Assembly (NCBI GenBank): GCA_919902735.1
Contig: CAKKRM010000164.1
Span: forward strand, 1 to 64,000
DNA: 64,000 bases
DNA from: Anaerolineales bacterium
GTDB taxonomy: Bacteria > Chloroflexota > Anaerolineae > Anaerolineales > Villigracilaceae
Direction: 5' to 3'
Shown here piece by piece: positions 18,042 through 26,020 of the stretch; the stretch's first letter is position 1; the number at the start of each line of letters is the position of its first letter. The notes below the pieces were generated by a model. That model was not told the DNA's origin. It saw only the letters and a list, made by a program, of their open reading frames with translations, and did no database searches. Both the position numbers and the translations under genes were made by a program.

Positions 18042-18116
18042 GGCTCCGTAGCTCAATGGCAGAGCAGTTGCCTCTTAAGCAATTGGTTGAGGGTTCGAAT
18101 CCCCCCGGAGTCACCA
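18042..18116 (+). tRNA. tRNA-Lys (CTT anticodon)
   Basis: The cloverleaf can be drawn by eye: acceptor GGCTCCG paired with CGGAGTC (one G-T), a D-arm GCTC/GAGC, anticodon stem GTTGC/GCAAT around loop CTCTTAA with anticodon CTT, and a T-loop TTCGAAT. One A-C mismatch is present in the T-stem. The CCA end is encoded. It is transcribed alone, with its own promoter and terminator. Confidence 0.93.
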
Positions 18117-18117
18117 C

Positions 18118-18148
18118 AAAAAACATCCCATTCAGGGATGTTTTTTTG
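18118..18148 (+). terminator. Rho-independent terminator of the tRNA
   Basis: AAAACATCCC-ATTC-AGGGATGTTTTTTT forms a short stem with A-run and T-run directly after the tRNA. Confidence 0.9.
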
Positions 18149-18164
18149 TAACTGATATTATGCA

Positions 18165-18258
18165 CGTCCCGACACTTGCGCCATAAGCCAGTGCGGCGAG
18201 GTTTGGGTGAAAAGCAAACCTTTTTACGGAAACCTTCGGGACGTTTCGCGCAAGGTGA
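18165..18258. repeat. Palindromic repeat family A, copy 2
   Basis: CGTCCCG (18165) to CTTCGGGACG (18243), with the CACTTGCGCC core module also seen in copy 1. The right flank CGCAAGGTGAGTT (18248-18260) resembles the outer flank of the 12453 and 41097 copies. Confidence 0.85.
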
Positions 18259-18260
18259 GT

Positions 18261-18962
18261 TTACAACTTCCCCAACACCCACACGATCAACGGCGCAACC
18301 GCCAGCGCAGGCAGGAAATTCCCCACGCGGATTTTCTTGATCTCCAGCAAATTGCTGATCGCCAGCCCAACCAAAATCACGCCGCCAGCAGCCGTCATTT
18401 CATTCATCATCGCATCGGTGACAATAGCGCTAAGCTGCCCGGCCAGCAGGCTGATTCCACCCTGATAAACAAGGATGATGATTGAGGAGAACAGCACGCC
18501 AACTCCAAGCGTGGATGCGAACGCAATGGACGCGAATCCATCCAATGTGGATTTCACAGCCAGCAGGTTGTAATCCCCCGTCAACCCATCCTGGATCGAG
18601 CCGAGGATCGCCATCGGACCGATGCAATACAACAGTGACGAGACCATAAATCCACGCACGAAGCGGGAGCCTGCGCCTGTCTCTGCATCCTGCGAAAAGC
18701 GTTTTTCGAGGGTCTCACCAAAGGCTTGCAGCCAATCTTCGATTCCGATCCATTCCCCGATCAATGCGCCGATAATCAACGCGCCCAGCACGATCAGCGG
18801 ATTCCCACTTTTGAGGAACATTTGCAGACCCATCGCCGCAGTGAAAAGCCCCATGCCCGCAATGACGGTATTCTTGAACCGTTCGGGGATGCGTGAACCA
18901 AAAATTAAACCAATCGTCCCGCCAATCAATATGGCGGCGACATTAATAATAGTGCCTGTCAT
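18261..18962 (-). CDS. DUF554 family integral membrane protein
   Basis: This 233-residue membrane protein has about seven hydrophobic segments and the Gly-rich N-terminus GTIINVAAILIGGTIGLIFG with RIPERFKNTVI, characteristic of DUF554 (E. coli YdfK/YqgA-like). Function is unknown; a transporter-like role has been suggested for the family. The start at 18962 (MTGTIINV) is chosen because upstream codons fall in a repeat. It converges on the nuo-tRNA region. Confidence 0.85.
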   Translation of the reverse strand: MTGTIINVAAILIGGTIGLIFGSRIPERFKNTVIAGMGLFTAAMGLQMFLKSGNPLIVLGALIIGALIGEWIGIEDWLQAFGETLEKRFSQDAETGAGSRFVRGFMVSSLLYCIGPMAILGSIQDGLTGDYNLLAVKSTLDGFASIAFASTLGVGVLFSSIIILVYQGGISLLAGQLSAIVTDAMMNEMTAAGGVILVGLAISNLLEIKKIRVGNFLPALAVAPLIVWVLGKL

Positions 18963-18977
18963 GTTTATCCTTGTTGC

Positions 18978-19053
18978 GTCATTGCGAGCCGCCAGCGTTC
19001 TTCTGGCGGCGTGGCAATCTCCCTCTTGATGATGAAAATACCATCGCAATGAC
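18978..19053. repeat. Palindromic repeat family E (GTCATTGCGA ends)
   Basis: GTCATTGCGA at the left and TCGCAATGAC at the right form a 10-bp inverted repeat, with GCCGCCAG/CTGGCGGC inside. Related sequences occur near 53643 and 25833. Confidence 0.75.
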
Positions 19054-19072
19054 ATTTAATTTCGAATATTTT

Positions 19073-19633
19073 CTACGGCTTCGCCAGCGAAGTCTTCTTC
19101 CCCGCGTTTTGATTCTCCAGAATTTCAAGCACAAAACACAAAGACGATAACCTGTTCAAATAACGCTGTAAGTCCGGGTTGGATACTTCCTCTTCATCGA
19201 AGAGACTCACCACGCGCCGTTCCGCGCGGCGGATAATGGCGCGCGCCATTGAAAGCGCCGCGCCGCCGAGGGTGTCGCCTGGCAGAATAAATTCCTTCGG
19301 CATCTCGATCATCGTGCTGACCTCATCGGTTTGCTGTTCCAGCCAGTCCACGCGCGAAGCGTCGATGAAATGAAAACGCACAGCGTTCTCCGGAGTGGCC
19401 GCCACTTCCGCCATCAGCTTGTAGAGATCTCGTTGAACTTCGAGCAGGATCGAGGGAGTCTGCAGCGTCCCCTTTGGGGAAGGCGCGGCACATTGCGCGC
19501 GGGCAAGTCCCAACGCGGCGGATGCTTCGTCCAGCGCGCCAAGCGCTTCCATGCGAACATGATATTTCGGGACGCGGCCCCCGCCAAGCAAGCCTGTCGT
19601 GCCATCGTCGCCTTTTGCAGTATAAAAAGTCAT
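19073..19633 (-). CDS. Cob(I)yrinic acid a,c-diamide / cobalamin adenosyltransferase (PduO type)
   Basis: This 186-residue enzyme transfers adenosyl from ATP to cob(I)alamin to make coenzyme B12. The N-terminal ATP-binding motif YTAKGDDGTTGLLGGGRVPK is clear, followed by the helical-bundle GALDEASAALGLARA and a later RAIIRRAERRVVSL. Such PduO-type enzymes act as trimers. On the reverse strand TATAAT (19640-19645) ends 6 nt before the ATG, suggesting a leaderless transcript. It is divergent from the next gene with only 46 bp between. Confidence 0.93.
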   Translation of the reverse strand: MTFYTAKGDDGTTGLLGGGRVPKYHVRMEALGALDEASAALGLARAQCAAPSPKGTLQTPSILLEVQRDLYKLMAEVAATPENAVRFHFIDASRVDWLEQQTDEVSTMIEMPKEFILPGDTLGGAALSMARAIIRRAERRVVSLFDEEEVSNPDLQRYLNRLSSLCFVLEILENQNAGKKTSLAKP

Positions 19634-19639
19634 GCGCGC

Positions 19640-19645
19640 ATTATA
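19640..19645 (-). promoter_or_regulatory. -10 box for a leaderless transcript
   Basis: TATAAT on the reverse strand is separated by GCGCGC (6 nt) from the ATG of the adenosyltransferase gene. No Shine-Dalgarno site fits between. Confidence 0.7.
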
Positions 19646-19667
19646 ACCACTTTACAGACGACTCGCT

Positions 19668-19673
19668 TATAAT
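19668..19673 (+). promoter_or_regulatory. -10 box for a leaderless transcript
   Basis: TATAAT is followed by TTTCGA (6 nt) and the ATG at 19680. Transcription would start at or within a base of the start codon. Confidence 0.7.
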
Positions 19674-19679
19674 TTTCGA

Positions 19680-20303
19680 ATGCTTATTTCCATTCACGAA
19701 GAAATGACCCGCGAAGCCCTGCGCGCCCATACCAGCCCGCGCGCGCTTGAAGTTATCATCGCCGCGAATTGCAAACAGGATTCTCTGCGCGGGCTGATCG
19801 GCCACGACGAATTTCACTACGATAACAACGCCATCGAAAAAAGCAACCGCTACATCAACGAACAGCGCGGCTATGTGCTTGCCACGCTGATGTCTCGCGG
19901 CATCCTCTCTGCGTGGATCGCGTTTGGGAGATTGATTCACACCGCGCAGGATTTCTACGCCCATACGAATTACATCTCGATGTGGTTAAGCCAACACGAA
20001 GGCACGCCTCTTTCCCCGCTCGAAATTGATCCTGTTCAAAAGGACATTCTCCGCAGCCCCAGCCTTCACTCTGGAAAAATCTACCTCCCGATGGACGCGC
20101 TCTATTTCATCCCAGCCTTGCGTGAGTTTTCGTTAAAACTTTTACCGCGCGACTCGCACGGACACATGAACCTCGACTCTCCGCAACAAGGCCCGAACTT
20201 CGCCTACGCCCGCGCCGCCGCCGTCAAACGCACGCAGCATGAATTTGGCATTCTGCAAAAATTACTTACGCCGGATATGCTTGAACGCTTTGTGGATAAG
20301 TAA
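19680..20303 (+). CDS. HetC/phospholipase C-like hypothetical protein
   Basis: This 207-residue soluble protein contains GRLIHTAQDFYAHTNYISMW (about residues 81-100). This His/Asp-rich signature is seen in Het-C proteins and zinc-dependent phospholipase C-like folds, where it binds metal. Other His residues (HEEMTREALRAH near the N-terminus, GHDEFHYD near 41) could complete a metal site. The resemblance is only to the motif, so activity is not claimed. No signal peptide is seen. It has a TATAAT box 6 nt before the ATG. Confidence 0.7.
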   Translation: MLISIHEEMTREALRAHTSPRALEVIIAANCKQDSLRGLIGHDEFHYDNNAIEKSNRYINEQRGYVLATLMSRGILSAWIAFGRLIHTAQDFYAHTNYISMWLSQHEGTPLSPLEIDPVQKDILRSPSLHSGKIYLPMDALYFIPALREFSLKLLPRDSHGHMNLDSPQQGPNFAYARAAAVKRTQHEFGILQKLLTPDMLERFVDK

Positions 20304-20350
20304 AGTCAGAGGGTGCGTCGTGCTCACGCTTCGACTACGAGCGGGAATTA

Positions 20351-20397
20351 TTCGTCCTGAGCGGAGCGAGTGCTTGTCGAGCGAAGTCGAAGGACAG
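20351..20397. repeat. Repeat family D (GTCCTGAGC...GTCGAAGGAC)
   Basis: CGTCCTGAGCGGAGCGAGTG and GTCGAGCGAAGTCGAAGGAC form an imperfect palindrome. Shorter relatives are at 52098, 54449 and 58170, two of them inside genes. Confidence 0.8.
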
Positions 20398-20408
20398 GGG
20401 TTATAGAT

Positions 20409-20597
20409 TACGGCTTTCTCAAAGTAGGTTGACACGTTTTCAAATCTGTAGCAAGGCTTGACGCGAAAGGCGCGAAATTGAGCGAATTTTCGCGAAACTC
20501 AATAAAAAATTCGCGTCACACCGCACTGGCGTACGGCGCAAGTGTTCGCCTTTTCGCGTAATTTGCGTTAAGATTTTTCGACTTTGAGAAAGCCGTA
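20409..20597. repeat. Inverted-repeat element family B, copy 1 (MITE-like)
   Basis: A 17-bp perfect terminal inverted repeat: TACGGCTTTCTCAAAGT at the left and ACTTTGAGAAAGCCGTA at the right. The interior repeats CGCGAAA motifs and carries, inverted, the 27-bp module from family A copy 1. There is no ORF inside. The size and ends are those of a non-autonomous element. Confidence 0.85.
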
Positions 20598-20608
20598 TGT
20601 TATAGATA

Positions 20609-20716
20609 AGACTTTATCGGTAATTAGAAAAAACGTCCCGAAGGTTGCTGCCAACCCTCAAATTACTCGAAATAAACCTTCGGGACGGTGCTTGTATGTT
20701 ATTTCCGATAACGTCT
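20609..20716. repeat. Palindromic repeat family A, copy 3, with outer inverted repeat
   Basis: The inner palindrome is CGTCCCGAAGG (20634) to CCTTCGGGACG (20687). It sits within an outer inverted repeat AGACTTTATCGG...CCGATAACGTCT. A near-identical nested structure recurs at 52059-52191. Confidence 0.9.
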
Positions 20717-20750
20717 ATAGCATCAGCAGGTAAATAAAAATGATAAAAGG

Positions 20751-20756
20751 TATAAT
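20751..20756 (+). promoter_or_regulatory. -10 box for a leaderless transcript
   Basis: TATAAT, then CAAAAT (6 nt), then the ATG of the yqeY-like gene at 20763. No Shine-Dalgarno site is present. Confidence 0.7.
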
Positions 20757-20762
20757 CAAAAT

Positions 20763-21209
20763 ATGGATATAAAAACTCAACTTAACGAATCAGTAAAAGA
20801 CGCCATGAAAAGCGGCGACGAAGTCCGCAAGCGCACCCTGCGCATGGTGCTGGCCGCCGTCAAGCAAGTGGAAGTGGACAAGCAAGCCCCGATGGAGGAA
20901 CTTGCCATCGTGGGGTTGATCCAAAAAGAGATCAAGAACCGCCGCGAAGCCATCGAAGAGGCGAACAAAGCCAGCCGCCCCGATCTGGTTGGCGAGAATG
21001 AAGTCGAAATCAAAGTATTGGAGGTCTTCCTGCCCAAAGCCATGCCCGCAGAAGAATTACGCGCACTGGTGCAAGCCGCCATCGCAGAAACGGGCGCCTC
21101 CGCGCCGAGCGATATGGGCAAGGTGATGAAGATCGTCATGCCCAAAATAGCCGGGCGCGCGCCCAACGATATGATCAGTTCAACCGTCAAAGAATTGCTC
21201 TCCAAATAA
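20763..21209 (+). CDS. yqeY: GatB/YqeY domain protein
   Basis: This 148-residue YqeY-family protein has the family-typical N-terminus (DIKTQLNESVKDAMKSGDEVRKRTLRM), the IQKEIKNRREAIEEANKASRPDL segment and the C-terminal domain with DMGKVMKIVMPKIAGRAPNDMIS. The C-terminal part is homologous to the tRNA-binding tail of amidotransferase subunit GatB. The exact cellular role of YqeY is not established. It probably shares a transcript with the HD-domain gene 58 bp downstream. A 10-bp inverted repeat (TACCGCGAAG/CTTCGCGGTA, 21212-21261) lies between. Confidence 0.92.
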   Translation: MDIKTQLNESVKDAMKSGDEVRKRTLRMVLAAVKQVEVDKQAPMEELAIVGLIQKEIKNRREAIEEANKASRPDLVGENEVEIKVLEVFLPKAMPAEELRALVQAAIAETGASAPSDMGKVMKIVMPKIAGRAPNDMISSTVKELLSK

Positions 21210-21267
21210 TCTTTACCGCGAAGAGCGGGCGCATTGACCATGCCTGTTCCCTTCGCGGTACATTTTT

Positions 21268-23388
21268 ATGTCAGCGCGTAACCCCGTTTCAACCCGCATT
21301 CGAGTTCTGCAAATCGGACTGATCGTGGCGGTCAGTCTGGCCTCTTTTGCCACGTTGACATTGCCCATCAGCCTGCGTTCCACCAACCAGTCGTTGACCG
21401 TGGGGGACGTGGCGCAGATCACCCTGCAATCTCCGCGTGACATTGAATATGTCAGCGACATTCGCACGGAAGAATCGCGCAAGGCTGCCGAGAGCGCCGT
21501 TCAACCCGTCTACAGCCAGCCAGACCCTGCCATTGCCCGCCAGCAGATAGAGCGATTGCGCACGGCCATGCAGTACATCACATCTGTGCGCGCCAACCCC
21601 GGTTTCACAGTGGATGAAAGGAAATCCAATCTCGTAGCCCTGAGCGACGTGCGTTTACAGCTTGCAACCATTGATTATGTTCTCGGCATCTCCGATTCCC
21701 GCTGGGAGATTGTGCAGGCCGAAGCCGTGCGCGTTTTGGAACTATCCATGCGCCGCGCGATCTATGAAGATAAAGTCGAATCCACTCAGGCGGGCATCTC
21801 CTCCTCTGTCAGCCTCACCTTGAACGAACAGCAATCCGCGCTCGTTACAGAACTGGTGGCCGCCTTCATCGTCCCGAACAGTTTTTTCAGCGAAGAACTG
21901 ACCACCGCCGCCCGGCAGGCCGCACGCGATAACCTCAAACCGATTGTGCAAACCTATAAAACAGGGGAGACCATCGTTCCTTCAGGTGAGATCATCACCC
22001 CGGCAGACGTGGAAGCCTTCCAACAACTCGGCATGATCCGCCCCGGCCAGCGCTGGGAGGATATGCTTGGCGCAGCCGCCATCATTCTTCTTTCTGCCGC
22101 GCTGGTTCCCCTTTATTTTTATAGACGCAAACGCTTGGCAGTGATGAGTGATCCGCGCAGTCTTTTTGTGGTTGCGGTGATCTTCGTTGTATTTTTGATC
22201 GGCGCGCGCCTGTTCACGGACCGCACGCTCGCGCCGTATGGTTACCCTTTACAAGCCGCAGGTTTATTGCTCACCACCTTGTTTGGGCTGGAAGTAGGGT
22301 TTGTCATTTCCATTCCGCTTTGCCTGCTGGCCGCCTACGGACTTTCCAACACCTTCGACCTTGCCCCGTATTATCTGTTAACCTCCCTGGTCGGCCTGCT
22401 TGCGCTGGGCCCCGCCCGCCGTTTTTGGGGTTTCCTTCGGGCAGGGATTGCTATTACCCTTTCAGGGTTTGCCGTTCTCATGGCCTACCGCCTGCCGTTT
22501 TTCCCGCCCGATTGGCTGGGCATCGTTCAATTTTTAGGGATCGTCGCCTTTTCAGGATTCGCCGCCGCAAGCATCACACTTTTGCTTCAATATCTTTTCG
22601 CGCAGATGCTTGGCCTCACCACCGCCCTGCAACTGCTCGATATCTCCCGTCCTGATTCTCCGCTGTTGCAGTTTTTTCTCCGCAGCGCCCCCGGCACCTA
22701 CCAGCACAGCTTGCAAGTTGCCAACCTTGCCGAGCAAGCCGCAGAAAAGATCGGCGCCGACCCGTTGCTCACCCGTGTTGGCGCACAATTCCACGATATC
22801 GGCAAGGCGCTCAACCCCACCTTCTTCATCGAAAACCAAATTCCCGGCAGTGTCAACACCCATCAGGATGACAACCCCGAAGAAGTCGCCGCCACCATCA
22901 TCCGCCATGTGACGGATGGCGTGCTGCTCGCTAAAAAGCACCGCCTCCCGCGCCGCCTGCACGACTTCATCCTCGAACATCACGGCACCCTCATCACCCG
23001 TTATCAATACACTCAAGCCATGGAAGCCATAGGTGGCGATGTAACCAAAGTGGATATTGAAAAATTCCGCTACCCCGGCCCGCGGCCAGCCTCGCGTGAA
23101 TCTGCTTTGTTGATGCTGGCCGATGCCACCGAAGCCCGCGCCCGCGCCGAACGACCCGCCACCGATGACGACCTGCGCATGCTGGTGCAAAGCGTCATTG
23201 AAACAGTGCAAAAATTCAACCAGCTCGATGACACCCTATTGACTTTACGCGACCTCAACCTTATCACTGAATCCTTCGTCACCACGCTGCGCGGAATTTA
23301 TCATCCACGCATTCAATATCCCAATGCCAAAGTGCCCGACCAGGATTCGACCATGATTTCCATGAGAAAAGAAAATGATAAATATTGA
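21268..23388 (+). CDS. 7TM-HD (PgpH-type) cyclic-dinucleotide phosphodiesterase
   Basis: This 706-residue membrane protein has a hydrophobic helix at about 13-32, an extracytoplasmic 7TMR-HDED domain (about 40-260), about seven transmembrane helices (about 267-470) and a cytoplasmic HD domain (about 480-690). HD residues are seen in GTYQHSLQVANLAEQAA, QFHDIGKALNP, NPEEVAATIIRHVTDG and ILEHHGTL. The architecture matches Listeria PgpH, which hydrolyses c-di-AMP. That substrate is inferred; no diadenylate cyclase gene is in the window. It overlaps ybeY by 14 bp, a gene order common in many bacteria (HD-ybeY-dgkA). Confidence 0.92.
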   Translation: MSARNPVSTRIRVLQIGLIVAVSLASFATLTLPISLRSTNQSLTVGDVAQITLQSPRDIEYVSDIRTEESRKAAESAVQPVYSQPDPAIARQQIERLRTAMQYITSVRANPGFTVDERKSNLVALSDVRLQLATIDYVLGISDSRWEIVQAEAVRVLELSMRRAIYEDKVESTQAGISSSVSLTLNEQQSALVTELVAAFIVPNSFFSEELTTAARQAARDNLKPIVQTYKTGETIVPSGEIITPADVEAFQQLGMIRPGQRWEDMLGAAAIILLSAALVPLYFYRRKRLAVMSDPRSLFVVAVIFVVFLIGARLFTDRTLAPYGYPLQAAGLLLTTLFGLEVGFVISIPLCLLAAYGLSNTFDLAPYYLLTSLVGLLALGPARRFWGFLRAGIAITLSGFAVLMAYRLPFFPPDWLGIVQFLGIVAFSGFAAASITLLLQYLFAQMLGLTTALQLLDISRPDSPLLQFFLRSAPGTYQHSLQVANLAEQAAEKIGADPLLTRVGAQFHDIGKALNPTFFIENQIPGSVNTHQDDNPEEVAATIIRHVTDGVLLAKKHRLPRRLHDFILEHHGTLITRYQYTQAMEAIGGDVTKVDIEKFRYPGPRPASRESALLMLADATEARARAERPATDDDLRMLVQSVIETVQKFNQLDDTLLTLRDLNLITESFVTTLRGIYHPRIQYPNAKVPDQDSTMISMRKENDKY

Positions 23389-23824
23389 TAACCAACAGGA
23401 TTTCCTGGAATCAGCCCTGCTCGAACGGGCCGCCCGCTTCACTCTTGACCTTCAGCCTGATTCTTCCCAAGCAGACATTACCATCGTCCTGACAGATGAC
23501 CGCCAACTGCACGAACTGAATCGCGAATACCTCGGCGTGGACGCCCCCACCGACGTGCTCTCCTTCCCCGCTTCCGAAACAGACCCTGAAACTGGTTCGG
23601 CCTATCTGGGAGATATCCTCATCTCAATCCCTCGCGCGGCAGAGCAGGCGCAGGCCGCAGGCCACCCGCTCGAAGCCGAAGTGCAATTACTCGTTGTTCA
23701 CGGCGTTTTGCATTTGCTCGGGTACGACCATGCCGAGGCGGGGGAAAAAGCCCGCATGTGGAAAGAGCAGGCAAAGGTTTTGGAAAGACTCGGTCTGGGT
23801 CACATCAAAATTCAAGATTCATAA
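23375..23824 (+). CDS. ybeY: Endoribonuclease YbeY
   Basis: This is the 149-residue zinc-dependent single-strand RNase involved in 16S rRNA maturation and ribosome quality control. The metal motif HGVLHLLGYDHAEAGE (H-x3-H-x5-H) is near residue 109, and the conserved DVLSFP segment is near residue 60. It lies between the HD phosphodiesterase (overlap 14 bp) and the diacylglycerol kinase gene, whose ATG touches its stop. Confidence 0.96.
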   Translation: MINIDNQQDFLESALLERAARFTLDLQPDSSQADITIVLTDDRQLHELNREYLGVDAPTDVLSFPASETDPETGSAYLGDILISIPRAAEQAQAAGHPLEAEVQLLVVHGVLHLLGYDHAEAGEKARMWKEQAKVLERLGLGHIKIQDS

Positions 23825-24213
23825 TGAAATCATTTTTTGTATCCCGTGTTCATTCATTTCGCCACGCCATTCGTGGATGGCATTATGTTCTGCGGACCCA
23901 GCGCAACGCATGGATTCACAGCGCCATCGCAACCGCAGTTTTCCTTGTTGGAATTTGGTTGAAACTCCCGCCGCGTGATTTTGCGGTGATCATCCTGACT
24001 GCCGCGCTGGTGTTCACTGCTGAATTCATCAACACTTCCATCGAAGTGACGGTTGACCTCGCCAGCCCGGACAATCACCCGCTCGCAAAAATCGGCAAGG
24101 ATGTCGGCGCCGCCGCAGTTCTCGTCTCTGCCCTCGCCGCCATCTTCATTGGCCTGTTACTTCTCGGCCCCCCCCTCTGGCAAAAACTAACCATCCTGTT
24201 CACTATCAACTGA
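23824..24213 (+). CDS. dgkA: Diacylglycerol/undecaprenol kinase family protein
   Basis: This is a 129-residue membrane kinase of the DgkA family with three transmembrane helices (about 36-52, 55-73 and 95-115). The core FTAEFINTSIEVTVDLASPDNHPLAKIGKDVGAAAVL contains the conserved Glu and Asp that bind Mg-ATP. Gram-positive-type members phosphorylate undecaprenol; which lipid is used here cannot be told. ATG 23824 overlaps the ybeY stop; in-frame codons further upstream lie within ybeY and are rejected. Confidence 0.93.
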   Translation: MKSFFVSRVHSFRHAIRGWHYVLRTQRNAWIHSAIATAVFLVGIWLKLPPRDFAVIILTAALVFTAEFINTSIEVTVDLASPDNHPLAKIGKDVGAAAVLVSALAAIFIGLLLLGPPLWQKLTILFTIN

Positions 24214-24297
24214 TCACTGTTCACTGATCACTGCCAACTGATCACTGATCACTGATTACTCGTTACTCATATCTCATCACTCGTCCCTCACAACAGG
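24207..24297 (+). repeat. Heptanucleotide tract (ACTGATC type)
   Basis: About eleven 7-mers of CACTGAT/ACTGATC type decay rightward into CTCATAT and CTCGTCC-like units, filling the space between the kinase gene and the endonuclease IV Shine-Dalgarno site. Confidence 0.9.
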
Positions 24298-24304
24298 AGT
24301 CCCC

Positions 24305-25159
24305 ATGTCTTTATCTTTCAAATTCGGCACCGTCGGTTCCCCCACAGGCACACCCAAAAAAACAGGCGGCTCTGTAGGCGGGATTGAATTCAGCAAGTCC
24401 ATTGGCTTGGATGCCTTGGAACTTGGCTGGGTACAGTCCGTTCGCGTGACCGAAGCGACCTGCGCGCTCATCAAAGCGGCGGGTGAAGCGCAGGCTGTCT
24501 CATTGAGCGTACATGCGCCATACTATATCAACCTGAATGCCGAGGCTGACGAATGGCCCAAATCCCGCAAGCGCTTGATGGATGCGGCGCATTACGGTTA
24601 TCTCGCTGGCGCAACGGACATTATCTTTCACCCCGGTTCCTATTTTGGCAATGACCCCGCCGAAGTGTTGAAGGTTGCCATCCCGCGCTTGAAGGGTTGC
24701 GTAGATGAATTAAAGAAGAATGGCGATCATGTCACCATCCGCCCGGAGACGATGGGAAAGTCTGCCATGCTCGGCTCCATCGAAGATGCCCTCGCCATGA
24801 GCGCCGCCATGGTAGACATGGTGCAGCCCTGCATTGACTTTGCCCACATGCACGCCCGCCCCGGCGACGGTTCGATGAACACCTATGCAGAATGGTCTAA
24901 ACTTTTGGAGAACTACAAAAAGGTATTGGGCGCAAAGTCGCTGAAGAACTTGCACATCCATCTCTCGGGCATTGAATACGGCGATAAAGGCGAGAAAAAA
25001 CATCTCACCCTCGCCGATGCGGACTTGGACTTAAAAGCCCTCTTCAAAGCCCTGCATGATTTCGGCTGCGCTGGCCGCATCCTCTGCGAAAGCCCCATCA
25101 TGGAAGAGGATGCGTTGAATATGAAAAAGGCATGGATGAAGGTGAGTGGGGAGAAGTAG
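24305..25159 (+). CDS. nfo: Endonuclease IV (apurinic/apyrimidinic endonuclease)
   Basis: This 284-residue TIM-barrel enzyme cuts the phosphodiester 5' of abasic sites in base-excision repair. Candidate zinc ligands are in SVHAPYYINL, IIFHPGSY, IRPETMGK, CIDFAHMHARPGDG, HIHLSG and the terminal ESPIMEED, in the order of the trinuclear zinc site. It follows AGGAG at good spacing. It appears to be a single-gene unit ended by the hairpin at 25172. Confidence 0.92.
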   Translation: MSLSFKFGTVGSPTGTPKKTGGSVGGIEFSKSIGLDALELGWVQSVRVTEATCALIKAAGEAQAVSLSVHAPYYINLNAEADEWPKSRKRLMDAAHYGYLAGATDIIFHPGSYFGNDPAEVLKVAIPRLKGCVDELKKNGDHVTIRPETMGKSAMLGSIEDALAMSAAMVDMVQPCIDFAHMHARPGDGSMNTYAEWSKLLENYKKVLGAKSLKNLHIHLSGIEYGDKGEKKHLTLADADLDLKALFKALHDFGCAGRILCESPIMEEDALNMKKAWMKVSGEK

Positions 25160-25171
25160 AAACTCTGGAGT

Positions 25172-25196
25172 CGGGCAGCTTGCTGCCCGAGTTTTT
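25172..25196 (+). terminator. Rho-independent terminator after endonuclease IV
   Basis: CGGGCAGC-TTGC-TGCCCGAGTTTTT, directly after the stop. A second small hairpin (CATCAGC-AA-GCTGATG) follows at 25197-25213. Confidence 0.85.
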
Positions 25197-25250
25197 CATC
25201 AGCAAGCTGATGAAGTCCAGAATTGTAAATGCTTGGGCGAGGACTACTTC

Positions 25251-25817
25251 TTATAGCCTGGCAACCAGCCCAAAGTCTGCGGGGAGAAGCGAAAACATGT
25301 GGGCATCATAGATCGCCGTGCCAACGGTCATTCGGTTGAGCAAAATCCCCTCGTAATGTGCATCCACTTTTTCAGCCACACGTTTGCTGGTGGAGTTCCC
25401 AACGGCAATCACAATTTCCGCGCGGATCAAATTCACTTTTTCAAATGCAAACTGCGCGATCAATTTGGCGGCGCGCCCTGCGATTCCCCGTCCGTGGCGT
25501 GAAGTCCGCACCCAGTAGCCGAGGTTGCAAAATTTATAAACAGGGTGAATGTGATTCAACCCGCAGCCGCCGAGGAATTCATTCGTCTTCGCATCTACGA
25601 TGGCGAAGGCATACATGCTGCCATTTGACCAGTGCGCGCGCGTGACCGTTACAAAGTTGTGCGCCGTTTCCAGCGTGTATTTTTCATTCGCCCACGACAT
25701 CCACGGGCTGAGTTCGGGCAGTGATTCTTTTATCGCGGCGTGCAAATTTTCCTCATCTCCAAATTCAAATGCTCGGACGGTGATGGTCTTATCTGTCAGT
25801 TTTATGAATGGAAACAT
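25251..25817 (-). CDS. GNAT acetyltransferase, RimJ/RimL-like
   Basis: This 188-residue N-acetyltransferase has the acetyl-CoA-binding stretch GYWVRTSRHGRGIAGRAAKLIAQFAFE (R-x-x-G-x-G/A near residues 118-123) and the ELSPWMSWANEKYT opening typical of RimJ/RimL. These acetylate protein N-termini, small amines or antibiotics. The substrate here is unknown. GAGGG precedes the start at good spacing. No linked genes point to a pathway. Confidence 0.85.
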   Translation of the reverse strand: MFPFIKLTDKTITVRAFEFGDEENLHAAIKESLPELSPWMSWANEKYTLETAHNFVTVTRAHWSNGSMYAFAIVDAKTNEFLGGCGLNHIHPVYKFCNLGYWVRTSRHGRGIAGRAAKLIAQFAFEKVNLIRAEIVIAVGNSTSKRVAEKVDAHYEGILLNRMTVGTAIYDAHMFSLLPADFGLVARL

Positions 25818-25833
25818 ATTCCCTCGTCAATAT

Positions 25834-25932
25834 GTCATTCTGAGCCGTTCTTTGGCGAAGAATCTCTACGACTATCTCAGAGACTCTTCGCTCCGCTCAC
25901 GCGTGCCTGCTGCACGGTGCAGGCAGAGTGAC
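25834..25932. repeat. Inverted-repeat element, family E relative
   Basis: GTCATTCTGAG at the left and CAGAGTGAC at the right bracket a ~100-bp region with an inner AGAATCTCT...AGAGACTCTTC arm. Lies upstream of the GNAT gene on the reverse strand. Confidence 0.65.
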
Positions 25933-26020
25933 ATGGATTAAATTAAACAAAAAAGAGACACATTTTCACCGAGTAGTTCACCTCTGTGTTCTGTGTCTCC
26001 TTTTGATTTCGTTCAAGAAA

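Larger units (their letters stand above)
20304..20762. other. Intergenic region composed almost wholly of repeats
   Basis: This 459-bp gap has no credible gene. In order it holds a family D repeat (about 20350-20397), a family B inverted-repeat element (20409-20597), a family A element (20609-20716) and a -10 box just before yqeY. The repeats lie nearly end to end. Confidence 0.85.

Noticed and set aside
18001-18120. Anticodon read as leucine (TTA/TAA) at the tRNA
   Set aside because: With a 7-nt loop CTCTTAA the anticodon is CTT; the short variable arm also argues against a type II leucine tRNA.
20304-20762. Small ORFs in the repeat-filled gap before yqeY
   Set aside because: They have no ribosome sites, lie within inverted repeats and read as repeat DNA.
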